Positions 1-12,349 of a stretch of 64,000 bases of DNA are shown piece after piece; positions within the stretch are counted from its first letter, which is position 1; each line of letters begins with the position of its first letter. The position numbers and the translations under genes were made by a program. The notes under the pieces are model-generated. The model had not been told where the DNA came from, did no database searches, and saw nothing but the letters and a program-made list of their open reading frames with translations. This stretch comes from Ceratothoa steindachneri (lineage: Eukaryota > Arthropoda > Malacostraca > Isopoda > Cymothoidae), in contig OZ018327.1 of assembly GCA_963969495.1 (NCBI GenBank), forward strand, positions 34,211,175-34,275,174, in the 5' to 3' direction.

Positions 1-870
1 TTCGCGAGCCACATTACGTTAGTTAAATTACGGCCTCCATCGACTCCCCCAACACATTTGACGTTATATTCGATTCCTTGTTTAAGAAGACCAACCTTAA
101 AATGTTATTATTTACCACCCTTTAGGTAAGCCCTCCAACATCTTGAATAAGTTGGGTCAAAATCTCCACATGCCATATCCACTACATTGCCCCGGCCAGC
201 TAGACTATCCTTGTAAAACTTTTGCTATATATACAAATTCTTGTATGGTGTAATATATTTGGGTTTGGGAACGTAGTTGGAAGTGAATGTTGCGTTAGAG
301 AAGGCAAGGAAGTTTTAATATATGTATTTTTTTTTTTACGGTCGAGTCCGTCGAAGAATTCTTTGTACATGCGTTCGGTGCTGCGTTTGTTGGCGTTGGC
401 CTAAATTGTCATTTTATGTGTTTTGAAAGGAATAAATATTGGGACAGAACATATTTGTATATTTTCATTTTACTTATTTCACGTGATATTTGTTCGAATT
501 AGTTCAGAGTATCCTAGGTAGGAGAATTTGTATAATTTTGCATGGTTCGGCCTAATCTGTTACTTTTCTGGTCTTCTGGTGCTAGCTAAACTTTAACTGG
601 AAATATGACTTGGTTAGATGTTTCGTGTGGTTCCTGTGGTATGTTGAGGAATGCAAAATTTTATGAATGTGTTGTATGCTTGGTAATGAATGAGACTGTA
701 TGTCTTGGGCTAGAGGTTAGTGATTGAGAGAATGAATCAGAGGTAAATATAAGAGGACAACATAGTTTCGAAGTTAAACATGGTGATGTAGGTAGAGGGA
801 ATGAATGTAGAGGTGATAAAGGTGAAGATATTCAGGAAGGATCATATAGGTGCATCAGGGAGAGGAGAGC
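1..870. other. AT-rich stretch without recognised gene
   Basis: I find no recognisable coding signature in either strand. The only open frame of note, around 222-404, is short, rich in phenylalanine and valine and resembles no family I know. A LINE endonuclease relic begins at the right edge. Confidence 0.5.
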
Positions 871-2320
871 CGAGTTGTCTCTATACCAATGCTGGTAGTC
901 TTAGAAATAAGAAAGATGAGTTATTTTGTAACGTTATTGATGGAGATAGTGTGTGTAACAGAACCATGGGTTAGTGAAATTAAATTTAATGACAATGTAG
1001 GTGAACCTGATCTACACTAGTTAAAGGAGAGGTAGCACTAGTGGTTGGATAAATATTTATATAAGAAATACCATTGCTTCCAATGTGAATTATTCGATAG
1101 ACCAGGGAGAAGTTGAATCAATGTGGATAGATATTAAGGTCAGTAAAAATACGATACTACACTTGGCAGCCTTTTACCGACCACAAAAACAAAATGAGGA
1201 TATAACTGGGCTAATATTAAGGCAAATAAGTAAAGGATGTGAAGTAGATACCGTTATTCTAGGTGATTTTACGTTAAGCTCTGTGACTAGGGAAAATAGG
1301 ATAGGAAGGGATAGAGCAAGTTGTAAGTTTATAGAATGTTTTAAGGATAATTTTTTTAGTCAATTTGTTAATATACCAACAAGAAGTACTAATATATTGG
1401 CTCTAGTATTTTCAAATGATGATAATTTGTTTGGTAATTGACTGTCGGGGAAGCCTTAGGAAATAGTGAACATCAGATAATTCGTTTTAAGTTTGCAATA
1501 TGGAAAGATAGAACATTAAAAACTACCAAATTTTCATAGGAGGGGGGTAATTATGAGACCTTATAAACTTGCTGAATCAGGTTACTTGAGACACAGCATT
1601 CAGTGGTAAGAATACTTGCTAGATGTGAAATACTTTTAAGGCTATATTAAACTTAGCCCAAGAGCAGTGTTTGCCAACGAAGCTTATTATGAAGTAATGT
1701 AGGAAGCCATTATGGTGAAATCGGGAATAGGGAGAAAGATTTCTGAGACTCTAAATCATCATAGGTCGATTAAGAATGAGCCAAATGAAATTATTAAGAA
1801 AAACAAAACGATATCAGAAATTAACCTAGATCAGAACAACAATAAGAATCCAATAAAATTATTTAGCCGTTATAAAATCAATAGAAAAGCTAGTAGCGAT
1901 AATTTAGGGCCTATTTTATGAAGGAATCTGATAAGGAAATAGCTGCGTTACCAATTGATCATTTTGCTTTAGTATTGAGAGGAAAGATTCGGAACAGTTT
2001 AATTATGCTAGTTCTAGTACATGAGAGGGCTGTTAAATACCATTATGTTAGAAATAGAAATCATTAAAAGATTTATAATTGAGTTAAATACTAGCAAGGC
2101 CTCTAGCTCACATGACATTCATTCTAGGTTACTTAAAGAAGGTATAGAAAGCATTGCAGAAGGTCTGGAGGAAATGTTTACTATATCGTTAAATGTTGGA
2201 GAAGTACCAAATCATTGGAAAATAGCGAATGTAGTGCACATGTTCAACAAGGGAAGTCAAGAGGACCCTAATAACTTTAGACCAGTAAGTGTACCTTCTA
2301 TAGTTTATAGATCTTAAATA
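870..2320 (+). mobile_element. CR1/L2-like LINE fragment: endonuclease, linker, RT start
   Basis: This is a decayed non-LTR retrotransposon ORF2. From about 873 a broken apurinic-type endonuclease can be read (YTNAGSLRNKKDEL, then VCVTEPWV). It continues in an open frame at 1085-1441 with VESMWIDI, AAFYRPQ and VILGDF, the last matching the usual GDFN block. The endonuclease-RT linker is at 1712-1921. The RT N-terminal part is at 2021-2317, with NTSKASSSHDIHSRLL, VPNHWKIANVV and NNFRPVSV, the usual start of a CR1/Jockey-type RT. Stops and frameshifts separate the pieces. The RT palm that should follow is missing; the next LINE signal, about 100 bases on, is a C-terminal tail. It cannot be active. 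Confidence 0.82.
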
Positions 2321-2439
2321 CTGTAGCATCCCATTCCCTGATCCTTTACCGGTCCCTAAGAACACTAGGATCTGACCCTGCCACCTGACTACTTAGTCGT
2401 TTAAAGTAGTCGTTTGTGTGTGTCATAGTTGATCGTGCA

Positions 2440-3120
2440 GTTTCCATATTTTCTCCTAGAATGTGGAATGATATGCCTACTGCGATACGTCATCCCCTCT
2501 CCTTCGGTACTTTCCAACCTGCCTTAAAGACCCATTTCTTCTCTTAAGCTCTTCCGTATTTGATAGGCGCTTTCGGAGATCCCTGGAGCCTCATTAGAGC
2601 GAGAGGGCCACAACTGGCGGGAATGAACCACCGGGCTGGAACTGGATTCGGAGGACTCGCTCATCAAGGGTATATATTCCCTTAACCATGGTAAGATTTG
2701 CAAACGTCGTACTTCACGATGTCAAACCACGCGAGTGGTTGCAAGGGTGTCGTTACCAAACATGACGCCTAAATGTTTAAGAGATTAGAAACATATATAT
2801 TTAGGTGCACCCATAGTTGTGTCGTGAATAGACAACGTCATTCATTGCTCGTGACGAAGTAACAGCGGAGCAAATAGATGACTTTTGACAAGTTGGCTTT
2901 CTTCTATCAGGGTTTCCTACAGTGGAAACTGGATGTAGCCACGCAATGGTGTGATTGCAAGGGTTGCCTTTGTGTGAGTGGATTTAAGAGTGCAAACCGT
3001 GTATTTAAGATGATATGGAAACCGCTAAATATTGTGAAGGTATGAACAATGGTGGGCAGCTTAATTGATGGTCTATAGAATGGAATGGTTAACGAATGAG
3101 GTGAAGGTGTAATGAAATGG
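2440..3120 (+). mobile_element. LINE 3' end and 3' UTR
   Basis: A typical LINE C-terminal tail (RMWNDMPTAIRHPLSFGTF then ALKTHFF) is readable at about 2458-2545, followed by noncoding sequence. From about 2570 to 3120 the sequence has a diverged reverse-complement relative at 16,480-17,150; shared blocks include CTGGAGCCTCATT and GGGAATGAACC. The pair identifies this stretch as the 3' UTR of one LINE family present twice in opposite orientation. Whether it belongs to the same element as 870-2320 is unclear, because the RT core between them is absent. Confidence 0.7.
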
Positions 3121-3129
3121 ATCTGACTG

Positions 3130-3530
3130 TTCTTCTTTAAAGCTTCTGAAAGAAAAGCAGTACTTGACGAGTAAGGTTTTATTATGCTCTAAGTTGAACA
3201 ATATTTAGTCGGTCTCATCTTTACATCTATGTCTATCTTTTGAAGTGTTCATAACACTATTTAACAGAATTTCACTTTTTTCTTGTGCTTAGATTAAAAG
3301 TGTAATTTTCCGGTTATTAGTAACTAAAGTAATGGAAAAAAGTCACTTTGGATTACCAAACTTGGCTTTTCTAGTTACGGCACTGAATTTCTAAATTTTC
3401 CCATTTGGAAAATAATACTATGCTATTATTAATTTTGGAGAAAAAAAATGAGAATATATAGAGGGCTGTAGGTTTGAATTTTTATCAAACCATGGTAGAA
3501 AAGTGTAGAATTATATTTGTTTTAAGAAAA
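3130..3530. other. AT-rich stretch, nothing recognised
   Basis: No coding frame, repeat or structured element could be supported here. It separates the LINE 3' end from the motif cluster upstream of the first zinc-finger gene relic. Confidence 0.4.
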
Positions 3531-3557
3531 CCTTCAAAAACATTCTAGATTTAATAA

Positions 3558-3656
3558 GAAATTTCTAGAATTTAGTCTAATCTCATGGTCTCAAGAATGT
3601 TCTCAGATCTTGCCAGAATACACCTTTGAAAACTTCTAGAACCTTTTGGAATATTC
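3558..3656. promoter_or_regulatory. Cluster of heat-shock-element-like motifs
   Basis: Alternating GAA/TTC triplets spaced by two bases occur three times. There is a perfect trimer at 3558-3570 (GAA at TTC ta GAA), a dimer at 3595-3602, and a five-unit array at 3634-3656 with one imperfect unit (TTC ta GAA cc TTT tg GAA ta TTC). This is the layout bound by heat shock factor in animals. The cluster lies about 200 bases upstream of the first readable exon of the gene relic that follows. Function is inference only. Confidence 0.45.
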
Positions 3657-3829
3657 TACATATATATTACTTCAAGAATATTTATACAGAGATTCACAGA
3701 TATTCTATGATTTCAGCTCTAGTTACCATAGTGAACACATCAGAAGAAAAATGTCATCAAGAGGCTGCAATCATTCTCCAGATGCATTCTCTGCGGACAG
3801 TTTATCAAAACAAGACCTAAAAGGTTCAG

Positions 3830-5450
3830 TGTGACAGCATCTATGAGAATGTGTAAAGCGTACAAAGCCTACTTTGGCATGCCAGTTGGGGACCGAGACA
3901 AACCCTGGGAACCTCATTTTGTTTATGAACACTTCAAGAAAACTTTTGAAGGTAAGGAAATTGCTTGTTGTAAAGATTAAAATAATAAATGTCACCAACA
4001 TTTAAGCTCTTGTTTGTTTGTAAGCAAAAATTATATATTATTTACTTTTAGACGGCGGTTTAGAGATGAAAGAAGAGCCATAAAGTTGGCCATTCGTAGA
4101 ATTTGGCGTGAACCCACTGACAACTCAAGCAACTGCAACTTCTGCTTGGAGAATCCTCCCAAACGTCAAAGTGGCAAAAATGCACGTGTTATTTGCTATC
4201 CTGATCATCTATCCTCTATTGTACCAGCACCTTAAAGTGTTGATCTTCCTGTACTTACCCCTTTATAAAGGAATTAAGCCAGCATCAGAAGAAAGCAACA
4301 CTTCAGAAGCTCAAAAGATTAGTGAAGATATAGACCACAGTTTCAGAGATATGGCTGTTCAGAAGAAACCATAGTGCCAAAAGCAAAGAGATCTCAATTA
4401 CATTGTCAGAGATCTTGGCTTGTGAAACTCAAATGCTGAGGTTCTGAGTTCCAATCTCAAAGCGTGGGACTGCTGGACAAAAATGTGTAAGTGACCAACC
4501 AAAGGAAATGTCATAAAAATTTCTCAATGATGTATCTGGTCTGTTTGATGCAACTGGAATTACATGTTATACATATTAGTGGAGGCTCTTCATTGACAGC
4601 TCCTCAAGAAACATTAAATCTGTACTCTCCATAAATGGAATAAGCTTCCATCCCTTCTTTTGGCTCATTTATATATCTCAAGGAGGCTTACAACAGTGTC
4701 AAGCACCTGTTGCAAGCTTTGAATTATAAGGAGTATGGCTGGGGAGTGATTTGAAACTTCAAAATGGTAGCATTTTTGATGGGTCTCCAGGGAGGTTTTA
4801 CCAAGTTTCTGTCATCTCTGTCTTTGGGACAGTAGGGATACCACAGGAAGAAATGAGAAATACAAATGACTGGCTTCTCTGTTTGAGAGCATAATTTCAA
4901 GCTAAGCATGAACAATTGATTCGACACACGAAATATATTGTTCCCTCCATTGCATTTAAAACTAGGTCCCATTGAGCAGTTTGTTAGAGCTATTAACAAG
5001 GAGTCTGCAACGTTTAATACCCTCAAAATTTCTCTCCCGAACTCACTGAAGCAAAAGCGGAAGCTGTAGAGCTTAGTAAAGAGGAAAAAGAAGACTGGAA
5101 GAGTTATGTTTCGGTATGTCAGGGCTGTTTAGGCAACCACAAGGCTGACAATTATGTGGAACTGGTTGAGAACCTTTTGAAAAGCTACGGACAAATGGGG
5201 TGGAGGATATCCCTGAAGGTACATATCCTTGATGCCTATCTTGATAAGTTCAAGGAGAATATGGCAGCATACTCAGAAGAAAAGGGGAGGGGGGGGCTTC
5301 GATCAACATATACTGAACTTAGAACATAGATAGCAAGAAATATAGAATAAAAACATGATGAGAGACTACATTTGGGGGCTTGTACGGGAAAGTGATTTAC
5401 GTTACAAACGGAAATCCTGGAAAACTGTTCACCTCTAATTATTTACTCGT
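3830..5450 (+). pseudogene. Zinc-finger/putative RNase H-fold gene family, copy 1
   Basis: This is a heavily decayed member of a family present three times in the window. Exon 1 (to 3951) reads CKAYKAYFGMPVGDRDKPW. A GTAAGG donor and a TTTTAG acceptor bound a 100-bp intron (3952-4051). Exon 2 reads RIWREPTDNSSNCNFCLENP. After several frameshifts the central block WRLFIDSSSRNIKSV is at about 4570-4615. The segment FKMVAFLMGLQGGFTKF is at about 4752-4803, where the aspartate of the sister copies is replaced by Asn (AAC). The C-terminal part near 5100-5400 retains GCLGNHKADNYVELVENLL and YIWGLVRESDLRYKRKS, but the ERFHQD block is destroyed. I recall similar proteins annotated as uncharacterised in many invertebrates. 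A transposase function is my inference. Confidence 0.78.
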
Positions 5451-5479
5451 TTTTATATATTTCTTTTGGAAGTTTCAAT

Positions 5480-6560
5480 AAATTTGTATAGATTTAAGTC
5501 TGTGTTTTTGTTTTTCTACCTGTAATGGATGAAAAAAAGAACAAATTTGCCTCTTTTTTGTAAATATTTCATCATACAAGCTACAACAGCTAAGTAGCTG
5601 AAAATCTAGACTCTAACACCAATCGATCCAACCCGCTTCCTAAACTAATCGGACGTGAGAAATCGAGGGAGAAATGAAACGGGTTGTATGTACAGTCCTG
5701 TATTTACAAATAAATTACAATAATATTTGCAAGATATAATTAAATTTTCATATAAGAATTCAATGAAAAAAAATGTGTGCACCCAACAAAACAAGGACAA
5801 AATTCCCCAATAAAAAAACAAGATACAAAAAAACCTACGACGGGCGAAGAAAAAAAATTGTACAATTACACAGATCGGTACTGGGTCAAACAATGTGCAC
5901 GCAAAAAAATGAAAAGAAAAACTGAATGGTACGAGATACTCCAAACACTGTACGATAGTTTTAAAACAAAAGGGGGGGTACGGAGGTATCACTCGCGAGC
6001 TAAGACAAAGCTATCTAAAGCCGTATAGTTCTCGGTTCAAGATGAGGGGTGGGGAAACCAGGTGCGGTCGTGGTTTCCAATCAGAGGTCGTGTAAACCTT
6101 CCTATCAGAGCGGAGGGGGGGGGGGAGCACTCTCGGCCTCTTTCCAACTTCCGCTAGAAGTTGGTTATCTCACGGTTGCGTCCACACGGTCTCCACTCTA
6201 TGTTCGAACTCGGTAAATCTTCTGGACAACCAATGCCCAGAGTTCCAAAATTGTTCATAAATATTAGGCTTTCAACCTATTATTAACTTTAACTCTTTTC
6301 TCTGAAAAGAGAAAACAAACATTAATAAAAAAATTAAAAAAAAATAAAAAATTAAATGCCAGTTATTCACACACAACGCTCGCACAGAGGGAGGGAGAAT
6401 GGCCCTTCACACACACACAAACATTCGCTCCACCACAATCATACAAGCAACAACAGCTAAGTTATGAACAAATATATTGCTCTTTTGTATTGTTTTGAAA
6501 TACAAGGAGTTGGAAAATAACAACTACTGGCCAGGAACAACAAATTGTGTTACATAGTAA
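5480..6560. other. No recognised gene
   Basis: AT-rich sequence with short G-runs (about 6115-6125) and CA-rich patches (about 6365-6425). A lysine-rich frame at 5777-6028 and its antisense partner show no family resemblance, and I treat them as chance. Confidence 0.4.
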
Positions 6561-7017
6561 TAATCAGAGCTGGACGCCAAACCGTTAATCCTTAAATAAC
6601 GGTTAACCTTTTTGTTATATCACCTTTAACTTAACTTTGAAAATAAATAACGGACTAATTAACGTTCGTTACATTTACCTTCCGTTAACTCAAGCCCGTT
6701 AAGGTAAAAAACTAATTTGAAGTACATCCACGTCTCATTCCGGTCTCAGCGTGTAAATTTTCGATAACCTGCCAAGTGCGCAAGAATGACAGAGCGGTAC
6801 TCTCACTTTGCGTCTGGTAGTAAGAAGAAGTTGCGCCGTCGCACTGGTGTTAGACTGTTTCGAAAGGAAAACAGGCCAATATTTACAATGCAGTGCTTAA
6901 TTTCTAATTATTAAAGTAAAACAAAGCTTCAGGCATTTGTAAGTAATCAACTAATTATGGCATTTGTAAAACTTGAATAATAATCGTTCAAATTATCTCT
7001 CTAAATCTCGGTAGTTC

Positions 7018-7690
7018 CCCGATCGTGTTATCTGACAACCTTAGAAACCTGTGTGTTTCTTTTGATAGTCAACTGGATTTTAAATTGCATGTTGCTAATA
7101 TGAGCAAGTCGTCTCTCTGCTTTATGCACAACATCACTCGTATCCGGTCTCACTTTGACAGAAACAGTTTCGAGAGAGCCATCTATGCCGTTGTTACCTT
7201 CCGCTTTGATTACTAGAACTCTCTTCTTACTGGAGCCACCAACGCTACCATTTGTCCCTTTCAACTTGTCCAGATATTAGCGGCTCTAGTTCTCCACGGT
7301 CGAAGACGGCGAACTCGTGCCATACTCCAGCTTCGTGAACTGCAATGACTGCCCATTAAATTTCAAAATACTTTTAAAGTCCTCTTTCTCACATTTAAGA
7401 TCTTAAATACCTCAACTCCCACTTACCTGTCCTCCACACTATCTGTGGCCAGACAAACAGAGAGACCTTCTCTCTGGAAGTGCCTACCTCTTTTCGGTTT
7501 CTCGCGCTTGTCTCTCCGGCCTGAGTGAGCGTGCATTCTCTGTAGTTGGTCCTAAGCTGTGGAATGGCCTGCCTCTGCCATACACTCCTCTTCGTGGCTG
7601 TCGCTTTCAAGCGGGCTCTGAAAACACACCACTTATGTCAGACCATTTCCTAGTCAATGGACGGGCGCCATATAAAACTTTTATGATGAT
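7018..7690 (+). mobile_element. L2/CR1-like LINE 3' end
   Basis: This is the C-terminal part of a non-LTR retrotransposon RT. The open start reads LRNLCVSFDSQLDFKLHV and FRFDY*NSLLTGATN. The series continues across frameshifts through a QLRELQ*LPIKFQ block and ends with VGPKLWNGLP in another frame near 7550-7575. The order (post-catalytic RT region, thumb, WN-LP tail) is that of CR1/L2 elements. Several stops show it is dead. A trinucleotide-rich tail follows directly, as is common for this group. Confidence 0.78.
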
Positions 7691-7738
7691 GATGGTGATG
7701 GTGATTATTATTATTGATATTATTCTAATTATTATTAT

Positions 7739-7774
<36 letters not shown>

Positions 7775-7800
7775 TATTATTATTATTCCTTTATAATATG
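7685..7800. repeat. TGA/ATT/TAA trinucleotide microsatellite
   Basis: GATGATG-type repeats pass into (ATT)n and then (TAA)n followed by (TTA)n, giving an imperfect self-complementary tract. It sits exactly at the 3' end of the LINE fragment and probably grew from its tail. Confidence 0.85.
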
Positions 7801-7999
7801 GACAATTTTAATATTTTCTAGTTTTGGCAGTTTTGAGTCGGTTTAGAACAAAAAAAAGATTTCTATATTGTTTTATAATAATAAAATAATATTCAACGTT
7901 AACGCTTAGCGTTAATTCTGTTTAACCGAATTAACGATTAACGGAGTTGACTTTTGGTTGATAGATTAACGGTTTGTGTCTTCTCCGCATTTTTGCTCT

Positions 8000-9750
8000 A
8001 CTTTTTCCACCTTTATTTCCTTTGTCTGCAGTGAATCCCCCCTCGTGTCTTTAGATGTGCCGCCCACGGCAAACACTGAGTGAAACACTCTAGTTATAAC
8101 AGTTTCCCAAATTAATCATGTCACGATTTTCAAAATGTTTCGGACAAAGGTAAATTAAATATGATGTGATTATTTATGTTTTATGAATATTCGAATAGTT
8201 TTTATGTCTGCCGCTAGGGTTTGCTATGTCGTGTTGTCAATAGTATTTTTCAGAACTCGTTATGATGGAAAATTTATATATAGGCAAAAACAGGAATGAG
8301 CAATTGTTAATGCAATATTTTTTGTGATATCGATGATTAAAATTTAAATAAATGTATAATGTTAAGGCGGAAAAGGAAAAAATTGTGGGAAATTTGGCAC
8401 CACTATTTGGAAACAAAACCGTTTCAAAATATTTCGACAGATCTGCTTAAAACACCGCAACAACTTTAAAAAAATACTAAATATAATTTATTTTATTGGT
8501 AAACTTCCTATTTAGTATATTTATACCTAAATATACACAACACTTTATTTCTCATCAAATAATATCAGATAGATAAATCGATAAGTTTATTCAGACTCAA
8601 TCAATACTCACGCAAAACGAAACCCTGTATTAAAAAGAAATTATGGGCCTTTTAATTTTGATGGGTTTAATACAGTTTGTTTTTCGTTAAAGAGTTTTAT
8701 TTATTTTTATAATTAAAGATGGGGGAGGAAAACCTTGGATCTATACAAAACGAAATACTTTATGGATGTGAGAAAGTATTTTTTTCAGCAATAGAGTGGA
8801 AGATTACTTGAATGGTTTACCACATGAGACGATAAGCAGTCCAAATTTGAATGTTATCAAGCGCAACTTAGATGAATATATTGGGATGGTGGCTTATGAT
8901 GGTTTTTGATTGGAATTCAGAAAAATTACATATTGTAATATCGATATTATTGTAGATTGTTCGTGGATGAAGATTTTGAAGGAGGAAGCGGTGTTTTTTT
9001 TTATAAATTGCATATATTATATTACTGATAGTGTTTGTTGTTGTTATTGATAGTGTGTTTTGTATTAGCATGACTTAGTTTTGGGCCATGAGGGTGATGC
9101 CTTTAAAAGCAATGTTTAGTAGCAATCTTGTGGATGCAGTTGACTCGGATGACCTCTGATAGGCCATTTACAAAGAAATTATATATATAAAAATATTTGC
9201 CTGTATACGTTTTTGTATATGTATTGTATTCGATTTTGTTAAAAGACAAAAAGTTATTAAAACCGTGAGATTTCAAAGGGTCATTCTTTACATCCGATAA
9301 CAGAGGTTTTGAATGCTGTTTGAATCAAAAGCATATCCGCCTTTATAGACGAGGCCTATTTAGATTTTAGTTGATTCTTTCCTTTCAATAAAGAACAATT
9401 ATATTGTTCACCAAATCCTATTCTTAGAAATGATCATATCTCTTTTTACCCCGAAATTATTTAGCAAGATAATTGCAGCATTTATGTTTTCAATGAGTAA
9501 TTTAATCGGGATAAACAGCACACAAGTTGATAGAGAATAACACTGCGGAGTTGCGTCAAAATCAAACCCACGCCCTATTTATATCAAGAATTCATCCCAC
9601 ATAAGCAATTAATCGTCCGAATTGCGAACAAAACCCCGAGCACTACCCAGTAATAAAAGCAAAGACAAACTCCCGCCCTATTTAAGTGCGGCAAGAAGAG
9701 TTAGCTGATGAAAGCTCGCCATACGACTTCTTGATTTAAGGTATCCGAAG
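8000..9750. other. AT-rich stretch without recognised gene
   Basis: I see no family-level coding similarity on either strand. Short frames, such as the one at 8868-9071, are low-complexity AT-rich sequence. Confidence 0.4.
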
Positions 9751-9779
9751 TTGAAAAACAAAGCTTGGCCTTGGCACGC

Positions 9780-10720
9780 TCGTTTTAGTTATTGTAGGTG
9801 AATAGCCTAATGCTCCCGCGTTTCAACCCTCCCCCCTCCCTTCCGGGCGGGCCGCAATATCAAACCTTCCCCTTCCGTCCCGAGTCTGGTGGCCTCCCGC
9901 CGGAAGAACCCGCCGGCCATTTCAGCTAACCACTGCATTCCTTCCCGGACTGGTTATCGATAGATGGGCCCCCATCTTGGTTTCCGGTGGTTTCCGGAAG
10001 TTTACAAAGGACGAAATGGAGGAGATAATCAAGCAGCTCTCACCTTAAAAAAGGGCGCTTGACATCAAATCTACTTCCGGAGCCATGTGAACCTCTCCCG
10101 GGTTTGGGTATAAAAGATGAATTCTTTTAACCCTCGGCGGGGCAGGAATTGCCATCTATCTCGGTGCTGTGGTAAATCGTCGAAGCACCAAGTCTTCAGA
10201 AAGGAGATCGGTCCCAGTTAGGTAGGCTCCTTATTCCGTTGGTCTGCAAGTCAGTGCGGACCCAAGCTCGTACTCACATTTTCAGAGCCGAAGCTACAAA
10301 CAGCCTCACTCTGGTTCTCTAAACGAGAAAACTACATCTCGGCTTTTCTCTGTGACGCTACGCGTCGATAGGTCACTTCACTCCCCTCAAAGAGGCACCC
10401 AAGATTCTTCTGAGTTCACAAGTGTGGGGCTCTCTTTAACAAGAAGCTCCCGTCACCGCCTTCTTCCAGCAGAATCGTGACGGAATTGTGGGATTAGGTC
10501 GATCCCTGGAGAACCTACCTCATCGTGTCCATTCCTTATCTCATCACCTTCACTCACCAGCGCCACCCCAACATCAGGTTCCAAGGTAACCCTTCCCTTT
10601 CACATTCCCCAACTTCACCGCGAAGCTTACCAACATTAAAAGTGTATAGGGATTTACATAGTGAACAGTTATTTACAAGCCAAGAGAGATATCCGAGATT
10701 CATTTATTAATTTATCTCTC
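9780..10720. other. GC-richer segment with TATA-like motif, possible LTR or leader
   Basis: Base composition changes abruptly around 9800 to a C/G-rich segment that contains GGGTATAAAAG near 10,106. No coding domain is readable. It could be an LTR or leader of an LTR element, perhaps the one starting near 11.7 kb, but I could not find a matching copy downstream of that element. Confidence 0.25.
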
Positions 10721-10728
10721 AAAGAACT

Positions 10729-10731
<3 letters not shown>

Positions 10732-10819
<88 letters not shown>
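10732..10819. repeat. (TA)n microsatellite
   Basis: An uninterrupted TA tract of about 44 units. A second TA tract starts only about 200 bases downstream. Confidence 0.98.
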
Positions 10820-10820
<1 letters not shown>

Positions 10821-11015
10821 TTGTTTAGCGTTGATTAAAATTTTATTTTCATATTGTTAGTATATCTAACTTCTTTTGGGTCGCTTGCTGGCAAAGTTTA
10901 TTCCAATCCCTCCGTAGCCAACCTCTAAGCACTCTGAGTCAATAAACTTATTCAGGGCACGGGCTGAACGAATTATAAAGAGTAGTACGATGACCCCTCC
11001 GCATTCGTGACAATA

Positions 11016-11017
<2 letters not shown>

Positions 11018-11097
<80 letters not shown>
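11018..11097. repeat. (TA)n microsatellite
   Basis: An uninterrupted TA tract of about 40 units. A frame crossing it on the minus strand is only a translated Tyr-Ile repeat. Confidence 0.98.
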
Positions 11098-11100
<3 letters not shown>

Positions 11101-11799
11101 TCGGGGGAAACGCCAACCACCACTCGGCCTATTCCTCGTCAGTTATATTCACGTGTTTCGCGCATATTTCAGCGCAATGCCCTTCGCACCTTTATCTTCC
11201 TTCTTTGTAAGTAAAGGTCCTTTTATTTTTCTAGTTTGAAATACATTCTTAGAATGTATTTTGAAGATTCTGTTAGGAACACTGGTAAGTCATTCGGTAG
11301 AGGGGAATTTTGTTTCTGCTTTTTTTTAAATTAAGGAGCGAATTATAAAATATCAAGTTGGCTCTGACCCACTTCTAAGGAAACTTGTGCCATTATCGTT
11401 TCTATCATTTTCTTTATCACCGGTGGAACTATTAACCCAGAATTGTCCCATTTGAATGGGAGTTATGATTTATGGCTTTGTTCCATTTAACTCCCGAACT
11501 GTCTGTAGGAGTATGTAGTTGCTTAGGAGGCAGTTTACGCACCTTGAATTGACCATCTGGTTAGAGTAGGGACCAGTATTCGACCCCGATAAGCCTCCTA
11601 TTACTACTGATTGTACGGTCAATAGTAGGATTGGATTTTTCCTGTGGTGTGGAAGTCCATGTGAAAACGAACTGCCCCAGAACTATCAGTTCAGGAATAA
11701 CTCTTCTCTTCAGGTACACCAGATATGTGCCACGTCTGCGCCTCCTTCCACACTATCGGAATCTTCTCCTCCACCGAGCACCTCAAGTCCCGGCGGCAA

Positions 11800-12110
11800 C
11801 CAGGTAAACTTCTTGTTTGGTAAGAATACCCTTGGAGGCCTTAAGTTCGAATCCGGAACGATTAATGGCTGCCGTGTCTCCCCTTTTGTGAGAGATACCG
11901 GGTACACCTGCATAGTGGTGTCAGACTAGCTGCTTCCCCCAGTATCCCCACACCATAATAAATTCGCCGTCGGGCACGACAACTTGGGGTGCACCAATCG
12001 AATCCCCATCATTAAGTGCTACATCGATTGTGCATACTTCCCTGGCTGGGTAGGAGTAGTAGCAGCCCCTCTTAAATTCTGCTCCATCCGCATTGGCCAG
12101 TGCCCCTAAG
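11800..12110 (+). pseudogene. Retropepsin-like protease of the Gmr1-like element
   Basis: The aspartic protease signature RDTGYTCIVVSD is readable, with D-T-G at 11,894-11,902, preceded by LGGLKFESGTINGC. A stop at 11,927 and a frameshift follow. Then NKFAVGHDNLGCTNRIPIIK and AYFPGWVGVVAAPLKF continue the domain to about 12,105. The enzyme would cleave the Gag-Pol polyprotein inside virus-like particles. The frame is broken, so no active protease is expected. Confidence 0.6.
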
Positions 12111-12349
12111 GTCTCCCCTAAATCCGTGGTCCAACCCGTCGTTACCCGTTCGCAAGTGGTAAAAGATTCAAAGCTGCCCTCGCCCGTAGAAACCTTATGT
12201 TCTTCAGAATTCAAAGATGTCATGACTGGAGACTTCGCAAGGAACCAAAGGAACTGCGATTCCTTTTGACCCCTGTAATGTCTTACCAAGTTATGGATGG
12301 CTTACTTTACCGTGCGTGCTCAAATAACGATAAATCCCCGACGCGAGTA

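Larger units (their letters stand above)
6570..7980. repeat. GTTAAC-rich inverted arms around a LINE fragment
   Basis: Near 6578 the sequence AAACCGTTAATCC begins an arm full of CGTTAA/TTAACG motifs (to about 6710). Near 7890-7977 a second arm ends in GATTAACGGTTT, so the outer 12 bases are inverted copies. The left arm also contains a self-complementary AACCGTTA/TAACGGTT pair. The layout resembles a non-autonomous DNA element, possibly hAT-like, that a LINE fragment has split. Neither a target duplication nor full terminal repeats could be confirmed. Confidence 0.35.

Noticed and set aside
10866..11123. Open frame with Tyr-Ile repeats on the minus strand
   Set aside because: It is a translation of the (TA)n tract. 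The same applies to the frame at 33,044-33,247.
11921..12289. 122-codon minus-strand frame
   Set aside because: The plus strand here encodes protease and linker of the Gmr1-like element; the minus frame is its shadow.
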